Source: Halictus rubicundus
Lineage: Eukaryota; Arthropoda; Insecta; Hymenoptera; Halictidae
DNA: 64,000 nt
Assembly: GCF_050948215.1 (NCBI RefSeq)
Contig: NW_027488885.1
Location: 62,001-126,000 of the forward strand
Direction: 5' to 3'
The notes under the pieces are model-generated. The model was not told the origin of the DNA and ran no database searches. It worked only from the letters and a program-made list of their open reading frames with translations. Below, piece by piece: positions 19,607 through 29,500 of the stretch. Every line of letters begins with the position of its first letter. Position 1 is the first letter of the stretch. Both the position numbers and the translations under genes were made by a program.

Positions 19607-19806
19607 CTTTAAAGAATAAAACGAGTGAAATACCAAAGAGACCTTTATTAAATAGAGGAGGAGTACTTAGCTTTGCGACTTCCCTCAGTGACGTTCGTCA
19701 ACCGACTCTGTCATGTCTCCGTTGTATCGTCGTCACTAAGACGACGCGGCAACGAAGACCATTCGGCGCAATGTCTCGATATCGAAACATATCGATACTC
19801 GTAACA
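19588..19806 (-). repeat. 5' LTR of Gypsy B
   Basis: 219 bp from TGTTACGGG to ACTCGTAACA, with a 6-bp terminal inverted match (TGTTAC/GTAACA in opposite sense). The inner edge includes the Gag start codon. The right flank is the piggyBac-like remnant. Confidence 0.75.
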
Positions 19807-20025
19807 ATATTATAACCTTCGCGTTCATTGTTTATTTTCTCATTACAAACGTGAAATAAAATAATAAAATTACGTTCTGAGTCAATAATTGTTTTATTAA
19901 GTATAGTAATTATTTAAGACTTAGAAGAACGTATATACAAAAATCACGCGCACTGTGCACATTTCTGGCGCATGCTTCCGTTCGGTGACGGTTCTTCGGC
20001 GGACTGGACTGCCGAAGCGAAAGGG
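19807..20025. mobile_element. piggyBac-like element, right-end remnant
   Basis: Ends GCCGAAGCGAAAGGG followed by TTAA (20026-20029), the same terminus type as the MITE at 17546-17729. Part of the interior (about 19818-19890) resembles 45200-45265. The left end is not visible, so B probably inserted into this element. Confidence 0.5.
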
Positions 20026-20029
20026 TTAA

Positions 20030-20452
20030 CGTTGCAACATTGCAAACAATATTCTCTTCTCGACTTCGAAAATCGATACTGTTCGGATGCTATCGTGGCA
20101 CTCGACGGCCGGACAGCATCGACGGAGATCGAATACCCAAAGTATTGTCACCGGGTGCCCACCTCTCACCGGATGCATTGGCATTCCCGGTGGTGTAGAG
20201 GGGGGTGTAAACTGTTCGGGTGTTAGGTAACAAACACCCGCCGTGTGCGGCTCTTAGCGGTTGACGCGTGCATCTCATGTTTCTCTCAAGTGGCCTTGCT
20301 ACGGTTCGGGTGCGTATGAATATAGAAAACATGGTAGTATCGGAACTAGCGTTCGTCTCCGGAAAATATGAATAGACCCTTATCCAGATCCACGGTCGCC
20401 GGAACCGTCTGGACCCGTCTGATCCCGGTCAGAGGAAAAATTGGATACTTAC
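20030..20452. other. Intron or flank of the DOMON/b561 gene
   Basis: Starts with unique DNA after the TTAA element and includes the donor side of the intron that follows the exon ending at 20453. The next cytochrome b561 exon is not found here, so this intron probably extends leftward through the TE cluster. No coding frame was recognised. Confidence 0.5.
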
Positions 20453-20679
20453 GGCGAACCAATGGTCCTTTCCGCACAACTGCGAGCCAACCCACGCCTG
20501 CCTGTAGTATCTGGCCAGCAGGATCCCGATCGACGCCGTGCCGATCCAAGAAGCCAGCATCAGCGCGCCGTGCACACGAATCAACACGTTGCTCGCCGTT
20601 GCGTAACCACCCACGTCCGATAACCATTTTGCACCGCCGGTCGCGTCGAACGCCGTGTCATGGAAACCAACCCCGTTAC
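20453..20679 (-). CDS. DOMON-cytochrome b561 protein, exon c (FRRS1-like)
   Basis: 227-bp exon bounded by acceptor TTTAG (20680-20684) and donor GTAAGT (20447-20452). It encodes the DOMON-to-b561 junction: NGVGFHDTAFD, then the first b561 helix VLIRVHGALMLASWIGTASI with a conserved heme-ligand-type His, then ARYYRQAW and GKDHWFA. This matches the ferric-chelate reductase 1-like family (Drosophila CG8399 type), membrane heme proteins thought to move electrons across membranes. Its phase joins perfectly with the exon at 21066-21222 (shared Ser codon). The remaining b561 helices are not in reach. Naming rests on recognition, not a search. Confidence 0.8.
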
Positions 20680-21065
20680 CTAAACATTCACACGTGCATC
20701 AGACATTTTTGTTCCCCGAAGAAAGATTCGACTACCAAAAACACGCTATTGCATAGCCCCCATTACAAGGCCCCCCTACCGCACCGACCCTCATTGCAAA
20801 TCCTCCCATTGCAAGTCTCCTCATTGCAAGTCCTCCCATTACATATAGTCCCGATTTCATAGGGTCCCAATTGCATTAAATCCTAATTTTGTAGGGTCCC
20901 AATTTTATAGAGCCTCCACTCAGTGGATACTGAGAATGTATGGCATAAAAATTGAATAAAGTCTTCAGGTGTCCAATGAGCTAATAAATCCTGAGAATTT
21001 CAATTGAGATGAACAATAATGATAATGTGAATGATGATGGATATTGAAAGGGGATAATTGCATAC

Positions 21066-21222
21066 TTTTGAGAGTCTTGCCAGCAGCGACCAGAAGATTG
21101 TACGGTGTGTTGACGAGATCGTATTCCCGAGCCTGAACGACCGTCGTTTTCTCTCTCCAAAAAGCACAAGAGATCACGTCGTCCTTGATGGAGCTCGACT
21201 CCAGCAGAACGGCTCCTTCCTG
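21066..21222 (-). CDS. DOMON-cytochrome b561 protein, exon b
   Basis: 157-bp exon with acceptor TTTACAG and donor GTATGC. It encodes the second half of the DOMON domain: QEGAVLLESSSIKDDVISCA, then FWREKTTVVQAREYDL and NTPYNLLVAAGKTLK. The ISCxFxRE...YDLxxxPYxLLxAxG pattern is typical of DOMON-b561 proteins. The 386-bp intron to exon c is unremarkable. Confidence 0.8.
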
Positions 21223-22539
21223 CTGTAAAGGAAATCGGAAATAGGAGCAAGGTCGCCACGGTGTTTCTTACAAAACCGCGGCCCGCGGCCCCACGCAATC
21301 GTTCCCATGGAGTATAAATGAGTAGTTCAGATTATACCGAATATTTCGTTAGTTTTTAATAGGAAAATGAGCGAGTCTCTTCATCGTCGATCGTTTTCTC
21401 TTACGGTATGGTTAAGATGAATTGAGAAATGGCGAGTCCAACGAGGAATAAATTAGTGACAGCATCGGCAGTGTCCACAGCAAGTAGAAACAACGATGGC
21501 GAAATATATTAGCGAGATTTTATTCAATAGCACGGGTGCCCGATGAATATTTAAACGCAATTTCCTTCTAAATGCTGTCGCGTCTGCAGAAACCCCCTCT
21601 TGCTTTGTAGTCTTAATTTTGTGTGCTCTCCAGAACCGTTGCATATACCTAGAATTACAATGTAGAAGCTCCTTTCTACCTGCAATCATCAGGTTCGTGG
21701 CGAATAAACGATAATTTGATATGCGTAAAATTACCGTTGCCAATATTAATTAAACTCCATTTTTAACACCATTTCCTATGTTCCTTTTTCGACAAGAAAC
21801 CCCCACTGCGTACGACGTCGTCCCACAAGCTAGGCAGTCACAGGGGAAAGGAGAATCGTAGCTGTCTCATTCTGCCGCGCTCCGTTTCGCTCGTGTGCTT
21901 CTCTACGCGATGGACGTTGGTGGAGGGGATTGGGCGCAACGAAGAAAGCAAGCGAGGCGAAGCGCGGCAGAATGAGACAACAAGATTTCCCGGGATTTGT
22001 TTAGAATTTTGTTTTCAATTGATTTTGCTGTCATTCCGAGGAGATTGTAGAGGGGGAATGGTGGGAGCGTCGTGTGACTCGCGGCGGAAAAGAAGTTAAA
22101 CAGCCCTGATTTATCTGATCTCAAACCACCTGCGTGTCACAGAATATTAGAAAATCGAGATCATTTTCAATTTTTAATTATTCCAAGCACTTAAAACATC
22201 TAAAGAATTTAAATAGATAAACTATTGAATGCAATCTATATATTCGCCAAGAACTGGATTAATTGGAGGACCTCTCTGGTGGAGCAGAGATATCAAAATA
22301 CATCAAACTATATAAAAATTCACGATGGAATCAACGTTGATCGCATCCTCTCGAAAGCATAGCAGTTTTAACCGTTCCAATTACAAATCGAACAAGTTTC
22401 AATCAATTGTTCGTTGCGGTGTTGTAACCGAGCTCATTGTTTTGACGGATCGTTATATCGCGTAACGGTATAATCGTGTCCAGGGGAGCGTTTTGCAGCA
22501 TTGCGAACGGCGTGCAAACGCAAGTATTGCGGTACGTAC
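21223..22539 (-). other. Intron of the DOMON/b561 gene
   Basis: 1317 bp between a GTACGT donor (22534-22539) and the TTTACAG acceptor next to 21222. It holds one palindromic MITE-like element (21863-21979); the rest is AT-rich with no coding signal. Confidence 0.65.
21863..21979. repeat. Short palindromic MITE-like element
   Basis: 117 bp with perfect 19-bp inverted termini (TGTCTCATTCTGCCGCGCT on the left) extending imperfectly to about 39 bp. No target duplication was recognised, so the superfamily is unknown. Confidence 0.6.
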
Positions 22540-22947
22540 CATGGGCTGCCGCATATTCTGTTTGCCAGAGTTCCAAGACACGTGTAATGCAATTTCTCCG
22601 CCTTCGTTCGTACACTCGACCACGCTGTTGTCACAGGGACCACACCTGATTATGGCCCGTTGCACACGGCAACACCTTCGTTGCACACGGCACCACCTTC
22701 GGAGAAGTCCTGTTGATAAGAAGGGATCAAATATCCTCAGCGGCCAGTTGTCTCCGACGGTATAAGAGGCCGCCGCCCCAGGGCACGAGCGTTCAGTTTT
22801 GTTTTAGTATCGCCTACGTACGTTCTCCGTGTATTTCAATCATTGTAATAATCTTTGTAACTAACTGAGTGGTACTCAACTCCGGTTGAGCAATAAAGTT
22901 TTTTTTTTATATTTTCTTCTTGATTATTACGTGACACTGTCATCGCC
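22540..22947 (-). pseudogene. DOMON-cytochrome b561 protein, exon a, split by a solo LTR
   Basis: A 96-bp (32-codon) exon between acceptor TGACGCAG (22948-22955) and donor GTACGT (22534-22539). It encodes GDDSVVECTNEGGEIALHVS and WNSGKQNMRQPM, the central DOMON motif (GDDSVxEC), in phase 0 with exon b. A 308-bp LTR plus 4-bp target duplication sits after the fourth codon (22629-22940) and brings an in-frame TAA at its start. A transcript of this allele would be truncated unless the exon is skipped; skipping removes exactly 32 codons net of the LTR and keeps phase. Upstream exons were not found. Confidence 0.75.
22629..22936 (+). mobile_element. Solo LTR of family C in a host exon
   Basis: 308 bp, reverse complement of the element C LTRs over the whole length with few differences. 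It is flanked by CTGT on both sides (22625-22628, 22937-22940). Absence of internal sequence with an intact duplication indicates LTR-LTR recombination after insertion. Confidence 0.93.
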
Positions 22948-23247
22948 CTGCGTCAGACAGAAAGGATTACATAATCGGTGGCTTTCCAGTTATGGAAATC
23001 ACGGTTACTACGGCAACGCGTACGCTTTAATCCCGTAAATTCAATTAGCATGATCGTTGCAAAACGCCTCGCGTTGAGCAAGTGTCTCGGTGCGGGATCC
23101 GTGGTAATTAGCACGGGACAATGATAAAAATTGGCATGTTTATATCTATAATGAAACAGTGAATTAATTTTCAAATAATCGAGTTGTGTGCGAAGATCAA
23201 TTAATTTTGCAAACGCGTATTTTTACTGGAGTAAACATTTTTGTACA
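22948..23247. other. Upstream intron of the DOMON/b561 gene, up to the TRIM
   Basis: Begins with the polypyrimidine tract and AG acceptor of exon a. No further exon recognised before the TRIM target site GATA at 23248-23251. Confidence 0.5.
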
Positions 23248-23765
23248 GATATGTAGGATCTCGGGAAAAATGAGGGCACCGCCGCACAGTGGGCAATTTG
23301 GACGAAATCGGATTCAAAATCAAGGAACTTTCGATAGGAATGCGGTAGAGCGATGAAATTTTTTTTAAGTGAAAGCTGAAACTTAGTAGAATATGGGAAA
23401 AATAGAGAGATTGTGGTCCGAACGTTTTTTAACCTCGAGAAAATTCGTTAAACGCGCACAAATTCAAGAAAATGTTAGTTTTTTCAATACCACGCCCGGA
23501 AAAAAATTTTTTCTAACATGCTATACATCATTTCCCATAGATTTTTTCACGCTGATTTCAAATCTGGTCTCAAAATTTGTCTACGACCTCAGGATTTTGC
23601 AAAAAATAGATTTTTGTGACGAAAAACTAATGAAGTCATTTTTTCGTGAAAATGATTTTATAACACTCTACTTTGAAGGTATATTGTATTTTCATATATA
23701 AAATTCAATAAAAGTAATAATAATGACGTATTTGAACGTTTTGAGTTACTTACGGAACATGAAGC

Positions 23766-24733
23766 TGTTACGTATGGAGACGTATCTCCACGTTCATTTC
23801 GATTAGAAGTTCTAATCTCTTTTTCTGAGAACGAAAAGCGTCCCAACAGGCCCCTTGTTTAATAATTGTACTCCGGCTGGACGCAGCTGGCACGAAGCAT
23901 GATTCAGTAACAGCACCGTATGATTTCCTAATATGGAAATCTTCAAAACATCCCCTTCTGGAATGTTTTGTCAAGATAGTCTTTGATAGGAAACATCCTG
24001 GCTAACCCTTCGTTTTACCCCTATAAACAAAAGATCCAGCTGCAAACCTTAAACTCACTAGAAACGACAAATACGAGTATGCGACCGTAAAATAAAACAG
24101 ATACATTCCCCTCTCATTTTTAGGGTATATAAACCCATGCATTTTCATCCTCTTTGGTTCAGTCGAGAAGCGGTTCAGTAGAGATTCAGAAGTGATTCGG
24201 TCGCGGTATAGTAATCGTGCAGTCACGTCGCGTTACACGCGTAAGAGTCAGTTCTAGTGAGATCGGGTAAAAGTCCCTTTCGAATCAAACGTAACCTTAT
24301 AGAATCCGTTAGTTCGTGTATATTCTATTTGGCTTTCAACAATCGCTCTCCGACCCCGCATTGCCAGTGCGTCAACACCGTGCATCACTAGGTAACAATT
24401 TCTCTAATTGTACACTTACCACATTCACTCGCGACACAGACAATTACACTTGTAACTATTCCAATTCAGAATATATTTGTCTTGTTTGTTAACTCGCGTA
24501 ATCTACAACCTTTAATTATTGCCTGATATCCTAATCTAATAATTGAACGTTCCCACATGATACAATCTTACCGCTCGGATTGTATCAATTAAATTATATA
24601 TAAGTTACGAGGCTTACTAATCCTAATTCAAATCAACAAAGATTTCAATATTAACTAATAATAGAAACCATATTCAAGGAGTAATAACCCCCTCGTCGGC
24701 CTCTCGCGTTGCTCGCAGCCCTGGCTCGTAACA
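23766..24733 (+). mobile_element. Solo LTR (968 bp, Gypsy-type) in the Transib left TIR
   Basis: TGTTACGTATGG to GGCTCGTAACA, with the 4-bp duplication AAGC at 23762-23765 and 24734-24737. Excising it restores a sequence identical to the other TIR near 25484-25500. Another copy starts at 63650. It contains a recognisable promoter. No internal coding sequence, so it is a recombination product. Confidence 0.9.
24126..24164 (+). promoter_or_regulatory. LTR promoter: TATA box and initiator
   Basis: TATATAAA at 24126-24133 is followed about 33 bp later by TCAGTC (24159-24164), an arthropod-type initiator. This marks the U3/R border and the sense of the LTR as plus. Confidence 0.65.
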
Positions 24734-24828
24734 AAGCGCTTCACATCTCGTCACCACTTGACGTATCGCTGTTATTGCTACTGGCACTTTCTGCAAACTG
24801 TTTGTGGTTGTAATGTAGTATAAATTAG

Positions 24829-25326
24829 ATATCTATTGTCCATAATTATATTTTCGAAAATCCGACAATATTTGCAGAAGCTTTGGAGATCGACGTGCAA
24901 TTTATAAAAAATATTGCTACAATATTATCAGTCTTCAAATGCAAGCAACCCTTAAAAATAAAAGAGCTCGAAGAATTCTGTTGGGAGACATATTGTTTTC
25001 ATTATACATTATTCCCGTGGGCTCGAATGAGTCCTACCTTGCGTAAGTTATTAAAGCATGGTTGTGAAATAGCAAAACAGTTTCTATTGCCAATAGCTTA
25101 TTATTCAGAAGATGCAAATGAATCGTGGCATAAACTGTACAGAAAAAACATGATGCTTCACTCACGACAAAATAGTCGAAAAAATAGAATCTTAGATGTT
25201 TTTAATCGCGCAATGCACTTAACCGACCCGAAAATTTCTATCATATTACTAAAAGATCGATTAAAGTTGTACCGAAGAAAGAAAATAGCAGCAGAATGTA
25301 GAAACTTCGTCGAAGAAAATGCGTAA
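24829..25326 (+). pseudogene. Transib transposase C-terminal fragment
   Basis: Open from 24829 with no upstream ATG in frame. It encodes FENPTIFAEALEIDVQFIKN, later FPWARMSPTLRKLLKHG, FLLPIAYYSEDANESWHKLY, and SRKNRILDVFNRAMHLTDP. The SEDANESxxKLYRK segment resembles the RAG1/Transib region that carries the third catalytic acidic residue (the Glu of the D-D-E triad). The first two catalytic Asp are missing, so this is the tail of a transposase retained in a non-autonomous copy. The 147-residue part from 24883 is uninterrupted. Assignment is from motif recognition plus the terminal heptamer. Confidence 0.65.
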
Positions 25327-25587
25327 GTTAAAAAGATTAAATACTTACCTTACTTCCTCTGTAAATGAAAATATAATTATGGACAATAGATATCTAATTT
25401 ATACTACATTACAACCACAGACAGTTTGCAGAAAGTGCCAGTAGCAATAACAGCGATACGTCAAGTGGTGACGAGATGTGAAGCGCTTCATGTTCCGTAA
25501 GTAACTCAAAACGTTCAAATACGTCATTATTATTACTTTTATTGAATTTTATATATGAAAATACAATATACCTTCAAAGTAGAGTGT

Positions 25588-26216
25588 TGTTGTGGCGTCA
25601 CCGACGTCGTAAAATTGAGGTAGTTACGATGTGACGCGTGCTCGCACAATCTTTAGGATGTATGCAAGCTGGTTGTAGGGTTATGGTCACAACACTGTTT
25701 AGTAACAATATATATGTATTTAACGAAAGCGGATGGTTACTGTACAGCGAAGTGATTGCAAAAAAGAAGCGATAATACAGAGGCGAGAGTTCGTTGGTAT
25801 CTGACGAGAACGGAGAAGAATCTTAAGAACGTTGACTAGATAGATTCCCTCCGCGGATAGGGTTCGAATAGTGGGGGACCAATAATTGCATTTAGGGGGC
25901 GGTTTTCGGCATTATGCAACGCCCACGAGCTGGTAGACACTTGGCAGAGTCCGTCTAAGGAAGACGACACCAAGTCCCGCGTGTCTGGAAACCGTCCCAT
26001 AAATTACGGGCCCTCTGGCGCTACAAGTGGGTCTACGCTGCGTCACGTGCCATCGAGAGCGGTACGGTCGAGCGGATTTTGACCGTGAAAGTGCGCTGAC
26101 ATTTGCCAGTCGCACCCTGGTCGTAAAGACATAAATTTGTTAAGGATGGAATAGGAGACTTTCTCGAAAGTGACGCAGCGTAAACCCAGACTGAGATTGG
26201 GGTTGGCGACGCAACA
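25588..26216 (-). repeat. 3' LTR of BEL element D
   Basis: 629 bp, TGTTGTGGCGTC...GACGCAACA. Differences seen from the other LTR: CACCGACG versus CACCAACG near the start, and GGGCCCTC versus GGGCCCCC about 420 bp in. Confidence 0.95.
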
Positions 26217-26563
26217 CGCCGCCCCCCTTGAACTATTTAGTTCAATTGCACACGTTTGTAAAAGGCAAAATGTGGAATAATAGGTTTACAAAATATCAAC
26301 AAGAATGCAAACAATATAAAAGGAATTTAAGGCGGTATCTAAAATGTAGGCGATTGTTGAGTATAAAAACACGATCATAACTGCAGTAACTGCGAACTAC
26401 CTTGAAGTTGATAATATACGTAACGCAAAAAGTAGTATATCTAAAGTAATCTAAGTAGATCTAAAGTAATGTTAATGTTTAAAGAATGAATATCATAGCC
26501 ATAAAAATACGAAGAATAATAAGTATTACAAACGCAAACGGATATAAGTACACTATAGTATAA

Positions 26564-29500
26564 TTAAGAGTCCATAAGTAGTGGGCATACTCGCTTAACA
26601 CTACGTTTGTATGTTCCGCTCACAGTTTTTACGGTCACAACTCGTATAACGTTATCATCACCGGGATGGAGTTCGATAATACGTCCCAAGTGCCATTGCA
26701 TTGGTGGAACGTTGTCTTCCTTCAAGATTACAAGGTCTCCAATCCTTGGCTGCTGCGATGATGATGTTCGCCATTTGCTACGTATACTGAGTTGGTTTAC
26801 ATATTCCTTATGCCATCTCGCCCAAAAATGCTGCTTCACCCTTTGGATGTGTTGCCATGTTGACAACTTATTAGAGGATACATGCTGTAAATCATGCTCA
26901 GGTATGCTCTTTAGCGAATCACCTATTAGGAAGTGTGCAGGGGTGAGGGCAGATGTGTCGTTTGGATCTGAAGACATAGGAGTTAGCGGTCTGGAATTTA
27001 ATATCGCCTCAATTTCAATTATATAGGTATTTAATTGTTCATATGTGAACAATTGATCACCAACAGTTCGAATCAAATGATGCTTAAAGGACTTGACTAA
27101 GGCTTCCCACAGGCCACCGAAGTGGGGTGATCGCGGGGGGGAAAAATGCCACGTGACACCTTCGTTTGTCAAATATTGTGTCACCCTATGAACAAATGTT
27201 TCATTTTTTAAGAAATCAAGAAGATTCTTTAACTCATTGTTCGCGCCCACAAAATTAGTAGCATTGTCAGAATAAATATGACGTGATTTACCACGTCGAG
27301 AGAAAAAACGTTTCAGACAGGCTATAAACGATTCCGTGGTCAGATCACTGACCAATTCCATGTGTGCTGCCTTTGTTGCAAAGCATACGAATACGCAAAC
27401 ATATACCTTTATCTTTCCGCGATTTCGAAATTTCTTTTCCTTGACAAATAAGGGTCCACAATAATCTACACCCGAAATTTCAAATGGCCTGCTTTGTTGT
27501 ACGCGATTTTTTGGCAAATTTCCCATAATATAGTTCATGTCCGAAGGGCGAGCCCTCTGACATCTAATACACTTCCGGATTATATGACGTGTAAAATTTT
27601 TTCCATCGATGATCCAATACCTTTGTCGGACTACATTTAATGTGGATTGCACACCGCTATGATAATTTTTAATATGATGCTCGCGAATGATTAATTTGGT
27701 AACATGGTGTGTTCGCGGTAGCAAAATCGGATGTTTTTGATTGTAATCTAAAAGCGAATGATGCAATCTTCCGCCTACACGAAGAATCCCTTGCTCATCC
27801 AAAAAAGGATTTAAATTAAGAATTTTGCTGCGTTTGTCAACTGTCTTGCCCGAGTTTAACGCATCTATTTCTCTCTTGAAATGTTCGTGCTGTAACGTCT
27901 TTATTATTTGATCGTGTGCATGATTTAATTCTTCAACATTAATCTTGCCATGTCGAATGTACTTTTTGGAAGCATTATTATAAAATCTATAACAATAAGC
28001 TATAACTCGCTTTAGCATTACAAAGGACGAAAATCGAAGAAATAGTTCGTTATTGCAATTTATCGTTAATGCAGTAATTGTCCGTAATTCGGGTACCTTC
28101 GCTGAAGGCATTGGTGACAATGGCCATGCGTCCTCTGATTGATGTAACCATGAAGGACCTTGAATCCATAATTCATTGTTTAGAAATTCTATTGGATTTT
28201 GACCACGCGAAATAGCATCTGCTGGATTTTGTTGCGAAGGTACATGTCGCCAGTCATTCGATTGTGTAACGGCTTGTATCTTTGACACACGATTGGCTAC
28301 GAAAGTTTTTAAAGTGTTCGACGATGTATTGATCCAACATAAGACAATTGTCGAATCCGTCCAGAGCCTTGTGTAATTAAATTGTATGCTGAGCGCCCTT
28401 TTTACATTTACGTATAATTTTGATAACAATACTGCAGCGCACAATTCTAATCTTGGAATTGTAGTTGAGTTCAAGGGAGCCACGCGCGATTTGGATGCTA
28501 TTAAACGGACGGTGGTACTACCATCTGCTTGTCGAGAACGGATATATATGCAGGCACCGTAAGCCTTTTCGCTGGCATCGCAAAATCCGTGAAGTTGGAT
28601 TTCCGATGCCGCTGTTGCAATAATTTTTCGTGGCATTTTAAATTGTGATAGGCACGACAATTGCTGTTTGTAATCTTCCCAATCTGAGTGTATATGTTGT
28701 GGGACAGATTCATCCCAATCTAGTTTAGCCTTCCATAAATCCTGCATGATCATTTTGGCTTTAACAATGACAGGCCCTAATAAACCTAGTGGGTCAAATA
28801 ATTGCGCTGTACTTGACAAAATTGTTCTTTTTGTAATACGAGAGTTGCTAGTATTCATGTTTGTCGAATATGTAATAACGTCGGTAGATGAGTTCCAAAG
28901 CACACCGAGCGTCTTGACAATTGAATTAGAATTTATTTCGTGTGTGTCCTTTAAAGATTTGTCCACTAAATCCTTAAGTAAGGACGTCTCGTTCGAGGCC
29001 CATTGCCTTAAATGAAATTTAGCTTTGCTTGTAAGTTTTATCAATTCGTCTCGTAATTTGACAGCTTCTTCATAGGTAGACGCTCCGGTTAATAGATCGT
29101 CTACATAAAAGTCATTGACAATGGATTTAGATGCTAATGGATAAGGCCTTCCCTCATCTTGCACTAATTGCTGCAGAGCGCGTATCGCGAGGAACGATGC
29201 TGATGCTGTACCATACGTAACAGTGTCAAGTCTAAAAGTTTTTATTTGTTCGTTTATATTTTCACGCCACAGGATCTTTTGATAAGCTGCATCATCCTGA
29301 TGCACGAGTACTTGCCGATACATTTTCTCAATATCAGCGGTCAAGACATAATTATGTAAACGAAAGCGTACTAGGAGAGAGAATAGATCATCCTGTATTG
29401 TAGGCCCTACTAATAAAACATCATTTAAAGAGAGCCCATTCGAAGTGATGGCAGAAGCGTCAAAAACTACCCTAAGTTTTGTAGTTAGACTGGATTGTTT

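Larger units (their letters stand above)
6158..19806 (-). mobile_element. Gypsy element B (mdg3-like), nested and decayed
   Basis: Minus-strand LTR retrotransposon reading gag, protease, RT, RNase H, integrase from right to left. Its own length is about 5.8 kb after removing three insertions: element C in RT, a TTAA MITE between protease and RT, and a foreign solo LTR in integrase. The right LTR (19588-19806) and tRNA-Leu PBS are clear; the left LTR is uncertain. Many frameshifts, stops and expanded homopolymers show it is dead. A tRNA-Leu primer fits the mdg3/blastopia branch of Gypsy, but the lineage assignment is inference. Confidence 0.8.

Noticed and set aside
20368..20862. 164-codon plus-strand frame
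   Set aside because: Antisense to a spliced exon with clear DOMON/b561 sequence and proper splice sites.
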